From Flavobacterium sp. ASW18X (lineage in GTDB: Bacteria > Bacteroidota > Bacteroidia > Flavobacteriales > Flavobacteriaceae): DNA of 64,000 bases. The notes below the pieces were generated by a model, which saw only the letters and a program-made list of their open reading frames with translations, was not told the DNA's origin and did no database searches. The position numbers and the translations under genes were made by a program. Location of the stretch: NCBI RefSeq assembly GCF_005144745.1, contig NZ_SWKK01000019.1, forward strand, positions 1 through 64,000, given 5' to 3'. This document shows, piece by piece, positions 35,829 to 45,003 of the stretch. Position 1 is the first letter of the stretch. The number at the start of each line of letters is the position of its first letter.

Positions 35829-36595
35829 TGATAGAAGTAGACAACATCCATAAAACGTTTGGTGAGAACCATGTATTAAAAGGGATTAGCACCACTTTTG
35901 AGCAAGGAAAAACCAATTTAATCATTGGCCAAAGTGGTTCTGGTAAAACTGTTTTTTTAAAATGCTTGTTAGGATTATTTTTTCCTGAACAAGGCGCTAT
36001 ACGCTATAGTGGCCAAGATTATGCCCAGTTGACAAATGATGAGCAACGAGATTTACGACAAGATATGGGGATGGTTTTCCAAGGTAGCGCTCTATTTGAT
36101 TCTATGACGGTAGAAGAAAATGTACGCTTTCCTTTAGATATGTTTACCAAACAGGGTAAGTCTGAAATGCAAGACCGTGTAGACTTTGTTTTGGAAAGGG
36201 TTCGTTTGAAAGACGCGCATAAAAAATATCCCTCAGAAATTTCTGGAGGTATGCAAAAAAGGGTTGCCATTGCTAGAGCTATTGTAATGAAGCCTAGCTA
36301 TCTATTTTGCGATGAACCTAATTCTGGTTTAGACCCCAAAACAGCTATCATTATAGATAATCTAATTCATGAAATTACGGATGAGTACAATATTACCACA
36401 GTAATTAATACGCACGACATGAATTCTGTAATGGAAATTGGAGAAAAAATTATTTTTCTAAAGAATGGTCATCTAGAATGGGAAGGCACCAATAAAGAAA
36501 TTTTTAAAACAGAAAATGAAGCGGTTACAGACTTTGTATATTCTTCTGAACTGTTTAAAAAGGTTCGCCAAATGTATATTGAAGAAAGGAACTGA
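35828..36595 (+). CDS. mlaF: MlaF-type ABC transporter ATPase
   Basis: A 255-residue ATPase. Walker A is GQSGSGKT (about residues 34-41), the signature is SGGMQKRVA and Walker B is LFCDEPNSGLDP, with a following H-loop (INTHD). It energises the upstream permease; its ATG overlaps the permease stop (TAATG). The C-terminus ends in a basic, partly helical tail without extra domain. A hairpin overlaps the stop codon. Confidence 0.92.
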   Translation: MIEVDNIHKTFGENHVLKGISTTFEQGKTNLIIGQSGSGKTVFLKCLLGLFFPEQGAIRYSGQDYAQLTNDEQRDLRQDMGMVFQGSALFDSMTVEENVRFPLDMFTKQGKSEMQDRVDFVLERVRLKDAHKKYPSEISGGMQKRVAIARAIVMKPSYLFCDEPNSGLDPKTAIIIDNLIHEITDEYNITTVINTHDMNSVMEIGEKIIFLKNGHLEWEGTNKEIFKTENEAVTDFVYSSELFKKVRQMYIEERN

Positions 36596-36616
36596 TTTAA
36601 AAAATCAGCTCCTTTT
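36588..36616 (+). terminator. Terminator overlapping the mlaF stop
   Basis: An 11-bp stem with one mismatch (GGAACTGATTT / AAATCAGCTCC), short loop, followed by four T. The 5' arm spans the stop codon of the ATPase gene. Confidence 0.5.
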
Positions 36617-36625
36617 ACTCTAGAT

Positions 36626-38074
36626 TTATAAACGTCTTATCTGCAACGTACTATCTTGCAAACGCTGCTTTAACCATTTAGAAAGTTTTTCTTGCTCTTT
36701 CTTTATATGAGCCTCTTTTATCTTGTCGTCCCATTTTACCTCAAAAACAGGTACAGTATCTAACTTCTTAAAGTTAGATTTGATTTGATATGCAAAATTG
36801 ATTTCTGTTAAATCCTCATAATTAATTTTAGCTTCAGCCGTAATTTCGCTAAAAGGAATTTGCTTTCCTACATTTCTACTCAAACGGGCCACTTCTGCCT
36901 CTAAAAAATGTATTCGCTCTTCTCTGGTTAGCAATTCTGCCTTTTTAGCTTCGTATAACTCGGTCACGTAGTTAAATTTTTCTTCAGAATCATCCTTACC
37001 ACCCTGTATAACGTGTAATTCCGCATCTTTAAGCTTACTAAAATTGTTCTTTTTAGTACGCCAAGAATTGATGATGTTTTCTGGGATTTCCTCAGTACCC
37101 ATGCAAACAATTTCTATTACACCACCATCTTTCTCGTATTCTAGTTTAGTAAGGTTATCTACATACCTACCATTATTAGAAAACTCATAAGACTCAATAG
37201 TATCTCCTAAAAACTCTTGCGCTTGCTTTTTAAACATACTCTCATTAAAAGCCATATAAAAAGTATAACCCGCTGGGAGCATTACTAAAAAACCTACGGT
37301 GGATGCAATACGTGCAATAAAACGTCTTCTTTGGCTATTGGCATACTTAACCATAGGAAAACGAAGGTATTTTACTACCAAAAAGGTTGCTAAGCCTATA
37401 AAAATGGTATTAATTATAAACAGGTACATAGCCCCTAACGCATACCAATATTTACCAATAGCCAAACCAAAACCAACAGTACATAGTGGCGGCATTAATG
37501 CTGTGGCTATGGCTACTCCAAAAATTACACTTGCAATGGTACCTCTTTTAGCACGTGCAATAACCAATGCCAAACCACCAAAGAATGCAATTAATACATC
37601 TCTAATATCTGGTTTTGTTCTAGCTAAGAGCTCAGAACTTTCGTCTTGTATAGGAAAAACATAAAAGAAAAGAAAGGCGGTAATTACACTAAGTACCACC
37701 ATGACCACAAAGTTTTTTAAAGATTTGCGTAAGGTCTCCACATCATTAATGGCTAAGGATAATCCCATACCTAATATAGGGCCCATAAGCGGAGAAATTA
37801 GCATTGCTCCAATAACCACTGCTGTAGAATTGGCGTTTAACCCAATAGACGCAATAAATATGGAACAAATGAGAATCCAAGATGTATGGCCTTTAAAAGG
37901 TATATCTTGTATAATAGATTCCTTTGTGGCTACAGCGTCTGTATTACTTCTAATCTCTAAAAGCTCTGACAAGAACTTTTTTACACTACCTAGTAAACCT
38001 TGAAAATCCTTTTTAACGTCTTCCGAATTAGATTCGGTTTTGTGGTCGTCTTCTTTAAATAAATTTTGACTCAT
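36626..38074 (-). CDS. DUF389 (TIGR00341-like) membrane protein
   Basis: A 482-residue inner-membrane protein. Six or so hydrophobic helices occupy residues about 60-270, with the DUF389 hallmarks 'IASIGLNANSTAVVIGAMLISPLMGPILG' and 'GTIASVIFGVAIATALMPPLCT'. A long soluble C-terminal part (about 280-482) has a coiled segment 'EAKKAELLTREERIHFLEAEVARL'. Function of the family is unknown. It is 3 bases downstream of the mannose-1-phosphate guanylyltransferase gene. Confidence 0.87.
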   Translation of the reverse strand: MSQNLFKEDDHKTESNSEDVKKDFQGLLGSVKKFLSELLEIRSNTDAVATKESIIQDIPFKGHTSWILICSIFIASIGLNANSTAVVIGAMLISPLMGPILGMGLSLAINDVETLRKSLKNFVVMVVLSVITAFLFFYVFPIQDESSELLARTKPDIRDVLIAFFGGLALVIARAKRGTIASVIFGVAIATALMPPLCTVGFGLAIGKYWYALGAMYLFIINTIFIGLATFLVVKYLRFPMVKYANSQRRRFIARIASTVGFLVMLPAGYTFYMAFNESMFKKQAQEFLGDTIESYEFSNNGRYVDNLTKLEYEKDGGVIEIVCMGTEEIPENIINSWRTKKNNFSKLKDAELHVIQGGKDDSEEKFNYVTELYEAKKAELLTREERIHFLEAEVARLSRNVGKQIPFSEITAEAKINYEDLTEINFAYQIKSNFKKLDTVPVFEVKWDDKIKEAHIKKEQEKLSKWLKQRLQDSTLQIRRL

Positions 38075-38077
38075 ATA

Positions 38078-39157
38078 TTATGCGAATTCGTCTCCAAACG
38101 CATCACTAACCTGCCCTCTTACTTGCTTTATATCTTGCTGTTTGGATTTTGGGTAAATTAACAACACATCATCTTTATCTACAACAATATAATCATCCAA
38201 ACCATCAATCACTACTATTTTACCTGCTTTAGTACTAATCATATTTCCTTTAGCATCGTTTAGTACGGTATTGGCATTTACTGTTGCGTTATCTTGTGGG
38301 TCTTTTTCTAACTTATCGTATAAAGCGCCCCAAGTACCTAAATCATTCCAATCAAAAGTAGCAGGTAAGGTATAAATCTTTTTGGCCTGTTCTAAAATAG
38401 CATAATCAATAGATATGTTTTCTGCCTGTGGATAATGTTCGGCTATAAAATCTTTTTCCTCGCTATTATTATAGCAAGACAAACCTTTCTCAAACAAGTT
38501 ATATTGCGATGGCTGGTATGCTTTAAAGGCATTTACAATAGTTTCTACGCTCCACATAAAAATACCGGCATTCCATAAAAAGTTACCTTGTTCTATAAAT
38601 GACTTTGCCGTTTCTAAATCGGGCTTTTCTCTAAACTGTGCTACTGGCTTTAAATCTTCTGTGGCCGATTTTTCAAATTCAATATACCCAAATCCGGTAT
38701 TAGGAAAAGTAGGCTGTATCCCCAGCGTACATAATGCATCTTGTTCTTCACACTTAGCAAAACAAGCTTTTACGTCTGCCTCAAAAGCAGCTTCGTCTTC
38801 TATCCAGTGGTCACTCGGTGCTACAATCATCACCGCATTCGGATTCATTTTCTGAATCTTTAACGATGCATATAAAATACATGGTGCGGTATTACGCATT
38901 GCAGGTTCTAGCACCACCTGTTCTTGCTTTACTGCTGGGAGTTGTTCTAACACCAAATCATTATAACGTTCATTGGTGAGAATTAAAATATTTTCTGTGG
39001 GTATAAATTTATTTAAACGGTCAAATGTTTTTTGTATTAAGGACTTTCCAGTTCCTAACATGTCATGGAACTGCTTTGGATTATTGGTTGTACTTACCGG
39101 CCAAAAGCGTGATCCTACGCCACCAGCCATTAAAACGGCATAATAATTTTTATTCAT
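38078..39157 (-). CDS. manC: Mannose-1-phosphate guanylyltransferase
   Basis: A 359-residue nucleotidyltransferase that makes GDP-mannose from mannose-1-phosphate and GTP. The N-terminal signature is 'LMAGGVGSRFWPVSTTNNPKQF', with 'VVLEPAMRNTAPCI' and 'FREKPD' as further motifs. It lacks the C-terminal phosphomannose-isomerase domain of bifunctional enzymes, which is normal in this group. Product feeds capsule, lipopolysaccharide or exopolysaccharide synthesis. It starts 9 bases after the SprT-like gene and is followed closely by the DUF389 gene. Confidence 0.93.
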   Translation of the reverse strand: MNKNYYAVLMAGGVGSRFWPVSTTNNPKQFHDMLGTGKSLIQKTFDRLNKFIPTENILILTNERYNDLVLEQLPAVKQEQVVLEPAMRNTAPCILYASLKIQKMNPNAVMIVAPSDHWIEDEAAFEADVKACFAKCEEQDALCTLGIQPTFPNTGFGYIEFEKSATEDLKPVAQFREKPDLETAKSFIEQGNFLWNAGIFMWSVETIVNAFKAYQPSQYNLFEKGLSCYNNSEEKDFIAEHYPQAENISIDYAILEQAKKIYTLPATFDWNDLGTWGALYDKLEKDPQDNATVNANTVLNDAKGNMISTKAGKIVVIDGLDDYIVVDKDDVLLIYPKSKQQDIKQVRGQVSDAFGDEFA

Positions 39158-39166
39158 GGTCTATAT

Positions 39167-39772
39167 TTAGTCTTTTAATACTTCTACTTCAGCATTGGGC
39201 TGAAACAAATACATCCGTCCCGTTGCCACCTCCAAACACTCATAGCGTTTGGTTCTTTTTTTACCCTTTTTAAAGATTTTTCCATTATAAATACGAAAAA
39301 CACTTCCCATAGGTAATTCAAAAACGTAAGAATTTTCTTTATGTTGCACTGCATCATACTGTTTCAATGCAAGGGCCAAATTAGTATCTGTACTACTACT
39401 TGCTTTAGGATTTCTAAAATGATTTGCAATTACCGGCAGCAATTTAGTAGGGAAAACTTCTGGTCTTATAAATGGCACCATTAAATTTATAAAGGTTTGT
39501 TTCCACTCCACCCCATGCGGTTTTATTCGCCTACCATATTTTTCAAAAGCCACCAAATGCGCAATCTCATGGATTAGCGTAATTAAAAACTGGTACTTAT
39601 TACTTGTGGCATTCATAGTAATTAGATGTTGTCCGTTAGGCAGCCGTCTATAATCCCCATGCCTAGTTACGCGTTTGTTCACAATCTTTAAATGAACTCC
39701 AAACTGCTTAATTAATTCCAAACAAGGTGTCACAGCCATTTCTGGCAAATACTTTTCCAACACTTGGCTCAT
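39167..39772 (-). CDS. SprT-like zinc metalloprotein
   Basis: A 201-residue protein with the SprT-like zinc site HEIAH (H68-E69-x2-H72) and a downstream His in 'KPHGVEWK' (H86). Related proteins (SprT/Spartan) are DNA-protein crosslink proteases; the bacterial role is not clear. There is a basic C-terminal tail (FKKGKKRTKRYEC). An exact -7 box ends 5 bases before the ATG, suggesting a leaderless transcript; alternatively the next Met (residue 12) is the start. Confidence 0.85.
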   Translation of the reverse strand: MSQVLEKYLPEMAVTPCLELIKQFGVHLKIVNKRVTRHGDYRRLPNGQHLITMNATSNKYQFLITLIHEIAHLVAFEKYGRRIKPHGVEWKQTFINLMVPFIRPEVFPTKLLPVIANHFRNPKASSSTDTNLALALKQYDAVQHKENSYVFELPMGSVFRIYNGKIFKKGKKRTKRYECLEVATGRMYLFQPNAEVEVLKD

Positions 39773-39776
39773 GCAA

Positions 39777-39784
39777 CAAAAATA
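39777..39784 (-). promoter_or_regulatory. -7 promoter box TATTTTTG adjacent to the SprT-like start
   Basis: An exact TAnnTTTG match that ends 4-5 bases before the ATG, so the mRNA would have almost no leader. Confidence 0.35.
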
Positions 39785-39890
39785 GAGATTAGAAAGCTAC
39801 TATTTTAAGACGTAGCGATAAAATAATGAGAACTTTACAAACGTTAAGAGGGTGTATTTTAATTTTATTCGTGTAAATACAACCAACATT

Positions 39891-40745
39891 ATGGTAAGCA
39901 GAAGGAGATTTTTGAAGGGAGCAGCAGCACTTGCCGGCACAGGAGCAATAATGGGCTTGTATTCCTGGCAAGTAGAACCACATTGGTTAGAATTTGTACA
40001 CAAACGTATGCCTGTTGCCAATTTACCTAAACCACTCGTTGGCAAAACTTTATTACAACTTAGTGACATCCATGTTGGACCTAAAGTAAATCAAAAATAC
40101 CTATTAGATGCAGTTGCAAAAGGCACAAGCTTAAACCCAGACTTTGTAGTTTACACAGGAGATTTTATCCATTTTGAAAACAACGACACCTTTTTAGATT
40201 TAAAAAAAGTTTTACAAAAAGCACCAAAAGGAGCCTTGGGCACCTATGCTATCCTTGGAAACCATGATTATGGAGAACAGTGGTTAGATGCAGAAATTGC
40301 GGATACTATCACAGACTTATTAACGCAAGAGGGTATTACCGTTTTACGTAACGAACAGCAAAATATTCACGGGCTAAATATTATAGGCATAGACGATTAC
40401 TGGGGCACTAACTTTTTCCCTAAAAATGTATTGAAACAGTATGATGCTTCCCAAGCTAATATTGCCCTATGCCACAACCCAGATGTGTGCGATTTAGATG
40501 TATGGAATGGTTATCAAGGCTGGATTTTATCCGGACATACCCATGGTGGGCAATGCAAATTACCTCTTTTAGAACCCCCAATACTTCCCGTACAAAATCC
40601 TAGGTACAGTGCTGGTGAAATTGACCTGTTTGATGGCCGTACGCTATATATCAACAGAGCCTTAGGACATTTGCATCAATTACGATTTAATGTTAGGCCA
40701 GAAATAACGGTCTTTACCTTGGAAGAACTAAATTCTTTTGGTTAA
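39891..40745 (+). CDS. Tat-exported metallophosphoesterase
   Basis: A 284-residue calcineurin-like phosphoesterase. The N-terminus has a twin-arginine signal (SRRRFLKGAAALAGTGAI), indicating export of the folded, metal-loaded enzyme. Metal ligands are D59 and H61 (LSDIH), D91 (YTGDF), N124/H125/D126 (GNHDYG), and the late 'SGHTHGGQ'. It is similar to the YaeI-type phosphodiesterases acting on lipid-linked or nucleotide substrates; the actual substrate is unknown. I chose the ATG at 39891, where the Tat motif starts, over one at 39852. Confidence 0.88.
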   Translation: MVSRRRFLKGAAALAGTGAIMGLYSWQVEPHWLEFVHKRMPVANLPKPLVGKTLLQLSDIHVGPKVNQKYLLDAVAKGTSLNPDFVVYTGDFIHFENNDTFLDLKKVLQKAPKGALGTYAILGNHDYGEQWLDAEIADTITDLLTQEGITVLRNEQQNIHGLNIIGIDDYWGTNFFPKNVLKQYDASQANIALCHNPDVCDLDVWNGYQGWILSGHTHGGQCKLPLLEPPILPVQNPRYSAGEIDLFDGRTLYINRALGHLHQLRFNVRPEITVFTLEELNSFG

Positions 40746-40796
40746 AAAAATCTGAATTTTAAAACAACTCTAAGTACATTTAGTAAAACTGAATGT

Positions 40797-43178
40797 ATGA
40801 AGCTCCACGTATTAGTTTTTTTATCGCTACTATGCTTTGCTTGCAAGAAAAACGACATTTCTAGTAACATAGCTGCATTAAGTACCGAGATAGAACATAT
40901 CCAAGGAAAGTCTGCGTATTTAGATTCCCCTTTTGTAACTGCTGGTAATCGAGTATACATGGTAGGGCATCAAAATGGGAGTTTTCCTGATTTAGGATGG
41001 CACATTAAAGGAGAAATGGGCGGCATATGGATCCACCCAATAAAACTAATGGATGGTTTTGAGCTTTCTATTATTTTGGATAACAAAGAGTATGCTTTAA
41101 CTCAAGCAGATATTTTTACCAATTATCCTTTTTACAATCAGCACACCTACAATTTAGAAGAACCACAGCTCCAAATAGAACGTTGGCAATTTGTTCCCGA
41201 TGATACAGAAGGAGTTTTAGTACAAGTACTGATAAAAAACAAAAGCAAAACTCCTACAGCTATAGACTTAAATTTTAAGACAACCTCTGACCTAAGACCG
41301 ACATGGCTTGGAGAGCGTACTGATATGATTGATGGTAAAGACCGTGCTGAGTTTGATAGTACCATTGACGGTTTTTTAATTAAGGACGAAGCAAATTCAT
41401 GGTTTACCGCGTTTAATAGTTCAGAAAAATCAACAGGAAATACTACCGAAGTAACGATAGACAACACCTCTTTAAATTCTCTGCAATATGAATTCACCAT
41501 AGGCGCGCAAAAAGACAAGCTTATTAATTTTGCGATTGCAGGTTCTTATACTTCTAAAGAAGCTACTCTTAAAACTCTTAAAAATATTCAACAACATTGG
41601 CACCAGGCTTTTGTAGCTAAGAAAAGTAGATACCAAGCTTTGGCACAAAAAACCAAACTTACTATACCAGATAAAGATATGGAACAGGCTTTTAGATGGT
41701 TAAAATATAATTGTAATTGGTTAATACGTAATGTACCAGAAGTAGGTAGTGGAATTACAGCAGGCTTACCAGATTATCCTTGGTGGTTTGGTGTAGATAG
41801 TGAATATGCTTTACAAGGCTACATGGCGGTTGGTCAAACCGATGCGGTTTACAATACCATAAGACTTTTAGATAGTGTTTCTGAAAAAGTAAATGGCAAT
41901 GGCAAGATTATTCATGAAATGTCTACCAATGGTGCTGTTTTTAATCCTGGAAATATCAACGAAACCCCACAATTTGCCACCTTACTTTGGCGCGTTTATC
42001 AATGGAACGGTGACAAGGCTTTTTTAAAACGCTACTTTCCTACCGTTAAAAAAGGATTAGCTTGGTTATTAGCCCACAATGATTTGGATAAGAATGGTTT
42101 CCCTGAAGGATTTGGTATGATGGAAATTCATGGATTGGATAGTGAAATGATAGATGTAGCAGCCTATACCCAGCAAGCATTTGCCGCTGCTGCGCAAATG
42201 GCAATGGAATTAAATCAAATTGATTTAGCCAAAGACTACCACAAAAAAGCAACCGAACTTACAACTAAAATAAATCAGGAATTTTGGTCAGATGATTTTA
42301 ATAGTTATGCTGATTTTATAGGCACAGATGAACAGGCGTTGCATTTGATAGATGATGCCATTATCCGAGCGGATACTTTAAACAAACCATGGGCTATTAA
42401 GGAGTTGAAAAATACAGCTGATTTCATTAAAAAAAATCCTTCGGATACTCCAAGACCTTTTGTATTGCACCACAATTGGGTTGTAAATACACCAATGGAA
42501 GTCGGCATTGCAGATACAGCCAAAGCATTGAAAGCGCTACAAACCGCAGAACAATTTGTGAATCCGTTTGGCGTATTTGTAACAGGTATTGACAGGGATG
42601 CTTCTGCAGGTGCAGACGAAAACACCTTTGTAGCGCCTAAAGTCTTTTCCTATACAGGTGCTGTAATGACTTTACCGACAGGTGTACAAGCCATTGCTGA
42701 GAACAATTACAACAGGCCAGATAAAGCTTTGGAATATCTAGAACGGATGACCAGAAGCTTTAGTTATGCATTACCTGGAAGCATGTATGAGGTTTCTCCA
42801 GATTATGGTATGATGACACAGGCATGGAACATTTATAGCTACGCCTATCCAATGGTTCATCAATTTTTTGGTATTCAACCAGAAGCACAAAATAAAACCG
42901 TACATATAAAACCCAATATGCCGTCAAAATGGAATAAGGCTAGTCTAGAAAATGTACAGGTGGGTGATGGTGAAAATAGCGTATCCGTTTATTTTGAAAG
43001 AAAAGGCGATACAATAAAATTAAAGGTAACACAAATCAACACAGATTGGACACTTTTAATAGATGCTCCCAGAGGATTTAAAAAAATAACTGCCAATTCT
43101 AATGAAGCAAAAGCAAATAACTCAGAAAAAAGACTGACTTCTAATGCTAAAGAAATCAGTCTTACAATATCTAAATAA
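40797..43178 (+). CDS. Lipoprotein (alpha/alpha)6-barrel glycoside hydrolase, debranching-enzyme-like
   Basis: A 793-residue lipoprotein with lipobox Cys16 (CFACKK). The N-terminal beta-rich domain (about 30-290) resembles a supersandwich; the C-terminal half (about 300-700) has the helix pattern of (alpha/alpha)6 glucosidases, with 'DYPWWFGVDSEYALQGY', 'MMEIHGLDSEMIDVAAYTQ' and 'GIDRDASAGADENTF' supplying likely acids. It resembles glycogen-debranching/amylo-glucosidase proteins; substrate unknown. It would act at the outer membrane or in the periplasm. A near-consensus promoter box (TACATTTA) lies 15 bases upstream. Confidence 0.75.
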   Translation: MKLHVLVFLSLLCFACKKNDISSNIAALSTEIEHIQGKSAYLDSPFVTAGNRVYMVGHQNGSFPDLGWHIKGEMGGIWIHPIKLMDGFELSIILDNKEYALTQADIFTNYPFYNQHTYNLEEPQLQIERWQFVPDDTEGVLVQVLIKNKSKTPTAIDLNFKTTSDLRPTWLGERTDMIDGKDRAEFDSTIDGFLIKDEANSWFTAFNSSEKSTGNTTEVTIDNTSLNSLQYEFTIGAQKDKLINFAIAGSYTSKEATLKTLKNIQQHWHQAFVAKKSRYQALAQKTKLTIPDKDMEQAFRWLKYNCNWLIRNVPEVGSGITAGLPDYPWWFGVDSEYALQGYMAVGQTDAVYNTIRLLDSVSEKVNGNGKIIHEMSTNGAVFNPGNINETPQFATLLWRVYQWNGDKAFLKRYFPTVKKGLAWLLAHNDLDKNGFPEGFGMMEIHGLDSEMIDVAAYTQQAFAAAAQMAMELNQIDLAKDYHKKATELTTKINQEFWSDDFNSYADFIGTDEQALHLIDDAIIRADTLNKPWAIKELKNTADFIKKNPSDTPRPFVLHHNWVVNTPMEVGIADTAKALKALQTAEQFVNPFGVFVTGIDRDASAGADENTFVAPKVFSYTGAVMTLPTGVQAIAENNYNRPDKALEYLERMTRSFSYALPGSMYEVSPDYGMMTQAWNIYSYAYPMVHQFFGIQPEAQNKTVHIKPNMPSKWNKASLENVQVGDGENSVSVYFERKGDTIKLKVTQINTDWTLLIDAPRGFKKITANSNEAKANNSEKRLTSNAKEISLTISK

Positions 43179-43192
43179 GTTTTTCTAGTTTT

Positions 43193-43873
43193 CTATGGTG
43201 TAGAGCTACTTACTTGTAACACTTTTCCATTGTAAAATCTATTGCCAGTCAAAGCGAAGTCTTTAATATAATTTGCCATTTCTAAAGCAGTAATTGGAGC
43301 TTTATAACCCGGAAAAGCCTCTTCTAGCATCTCTGTTTGTACCGCTCCTAATGCTAAAACATTAAAAGAAGGACCGTTTTCTTTGTATTCTTCTGCTAAT
43401 AATTCTATCAATGTAATTACAGCTCCCTTACTGCTGCTGTATGCAGCTAGTCCAGGAAACTTCATACTTCCTTGGATGCCTCCCATGGAACTAACGGTGA
43501 CTACATGGCCATCAGCATTCATTTTGGGAAGTACTGTTTTAATTAATTCGGCTACGCCAAAAACATTAACCCGATACACGGCTTCAAAATCTTCAAAAGA
43601 CAACTTTTCAAAAGGTTTGTTCACTAAACTACCGGCATTGTTAATGACCACGTCTACAGAATCCCAATCGCTAATAAATTCAGTTACTTTTTGGTATTCT
43701 TCTACCTTGCTTAAATCAAACTGAAATGTGGCAATATTAGCGTGATTCAAGTCCAAAACTGGTCTAGGATTTCTAGATAATGCTAACACTTTGTGCCCTT
43801 CATCAGCAAAAAGTTTTGCCATTTCTAAACCAATTCCTCTGCTGGTTCCAGTGATAATAATATTTTTTGCCAT
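43193..43873 (-). CDS. Short-chain dehydrogenase/reductase
   Basis: A 226-residue classical SDR. The nucleotide site is TGTSRGIG (about residues 8-15), NNAG follows at about 88-91, and the catalytic pair is present in YSSSKGA (Tyr and Lys). In contrast to the SDR at 4056-4841 its active site is intact. Substrate is unknown. It starts 6 bases after the M28 peptidase stop and is convergent to the glycosidase gene with only 14 bases between. Confidence 0.88.
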   Translation of the reverse strand: MAKNIIITGTSRGIGLEMAKLFADEGHKVLALSRNPRPVLDLNHANIATFQFDLSKVEEYQKVTEFISDWDSVDVVINNAGSLVNKPFEKLSFEDFEAVYRVNVFGVAELIKTVLPKMNADGHVVTVSSMGGIQGSMKFPGLAAYSSSKGAVITLIELLAEEYKENGPSFNVLALGAVQTEMLEEAFPGYKAPITALEMANYIKDFALTGNRFYNGKVLQVSSSTP

Positions 43874-43879
43874 CTGTAT

Positions 43880-44926
43880 TTAGTTCATTTTTATTTCACC
43901 CTTAGGTCCATTAGCAATACCTTCTACCATTGGTGTAAATTTATTTATAGTGTTAGCCATGTGCGACATATCCATTTGCTCTACTTCATCATCTGGTTTA
44001 TGGTAAAAGTTAAAATTGGTAAAGTCAAAGGTGCAATACGTATGGCTTGGAATTTTAAATTCGTTGTAAAATGGATAATTATCAGACCTAGCAAACAATC
44101 CATTTTTTTTTGCCGTTGGCAAATAACCCACCAAATTAGCACCAGAATATGCATTACTTATTTCTGCTAGATTACTCTTTTCGTAACCTGTTATATATAC
44201 TTCATAATTTTTGTTTTGCAGGGGCACTCCAATCATTTCAAAATTTAGGACTGCATAGAGATTAACGCCTTCCTTTTTCATCCGTTTTGCTAGATGGGCC
44301 GAGCCTAATAACCCTTTTTCTTCTGCACTAAATAAAGCAAAAATTATAGTTCGTTTATTGGTCTTATGCTGTCCAAAATACTTTGCCATTTCCAAAACAC
44401 TTGTAGTTCCAGAGGCATTATCATTGGCCCCATTTGCTACTTTATCCCCAGCCACAGGACTCATAGTACCTATGTGGTCATAGTGTGCTCCGACTATGAT
44501 TACTTCGTCTTTAAGAAGTTCATCATTACCAGGCACTATTCCCAAAACATTAAAAGCTGGCTTGGTATAATTGCTCAGCTCGTCTCTATACGTCTCATAA
44601 TACGGAGCAACATCATTCGCTTTAAAATGATTTTCGATAAAAACGGCAGCCTTTTCAATTCCTTCAGAACCTGTATCTCTTCCTTGTAGCTCGTCAGAAG
44701 CCAAGAAACCCATAATTCTACCCACCTCTTCGGAAGTAGTTACAGGGTAAGATTTAGCTATCGCAGTATTAAATTTTTCTGTATCCGCTTTTAAGCCATC
44801 TGGTCCAGATTGCAAAGTAGTTTCTTCCCTTGCAGGCTGCACATCTTCTGGGTTTGTTACCACTAATTTTGGAGTTCCGCAGGCCAAAAAACTTAACCCT
44901 AATATATATATTGATACTCTTTTCAT
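43880..44926 (-). CDS. M28-family lipoprotein aminopeptidase
   Basis: A 348-residue lipoprotein with Cys16 (FLACGTP). The peptidase domain has zinc ligands in 'VGAHYDHIG', 'GANDNASGTTSVLEMA' and 'FSAEEKGLLGS', and a later His-rich 'PSHTYCTFDF'. It probably removes N-terminal residues from peptides in the periplasm. The region between residues 25 and 75 is a linker. It lies directly before the SDR gene on the same strand. Confidence 0.9.
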   Translation of the reverse strand: MKRVSIYILGLSFLACGTPKLVVTNPEDVQPAREETTLQSGPDGLKADTEKFNTAIAKSYPVTTSEEVGRIMGFLASDELQGRDTGSEGIEKAAVFIENHFKANDVAPYYETYRDELSNYTKPAFNVLGIVPGNDELLKDEVIIVGAHYDHIGTMSPVAGDKVANGANDNASGTTSVLEMAKYFGQHKTNKRTIIFALFSAEEKGLLGSAHLAKRMKKEGVNLYAVLNFEMIGVPLQNKNYEVYITGYEKSNLAEISNAYSGANLVGYLPTAKKNGLFARSDNYPFYNEFKIPSHTYCTFDFTNFNFYHKPDDEVEQMDMSHMANTINKFTPMVEGIANGPKGEIKMN

Positions 44927-44954
44927 CTCTATTGTATTAAATTATAAAGATAAA

Positions 44955-44980
44955 AAAAGCACCCTGTAAAGGATGCTTTT
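44955..44980 (-). terminator. Terminator of the pdhA-pdhC operon
   Basis: An imperfect 10-bp stem (AAAAGCA.CC / GG.TGCTTTT) with a 6-nt loop; on the reverse strand it runs into seven T (44952-44958). It lies 24 bases after the pdhC stop. Confidence 0.7.
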
Positions 44981-45003
44981 AAAAATTTATAAGTCTTAAA
45001 TGG

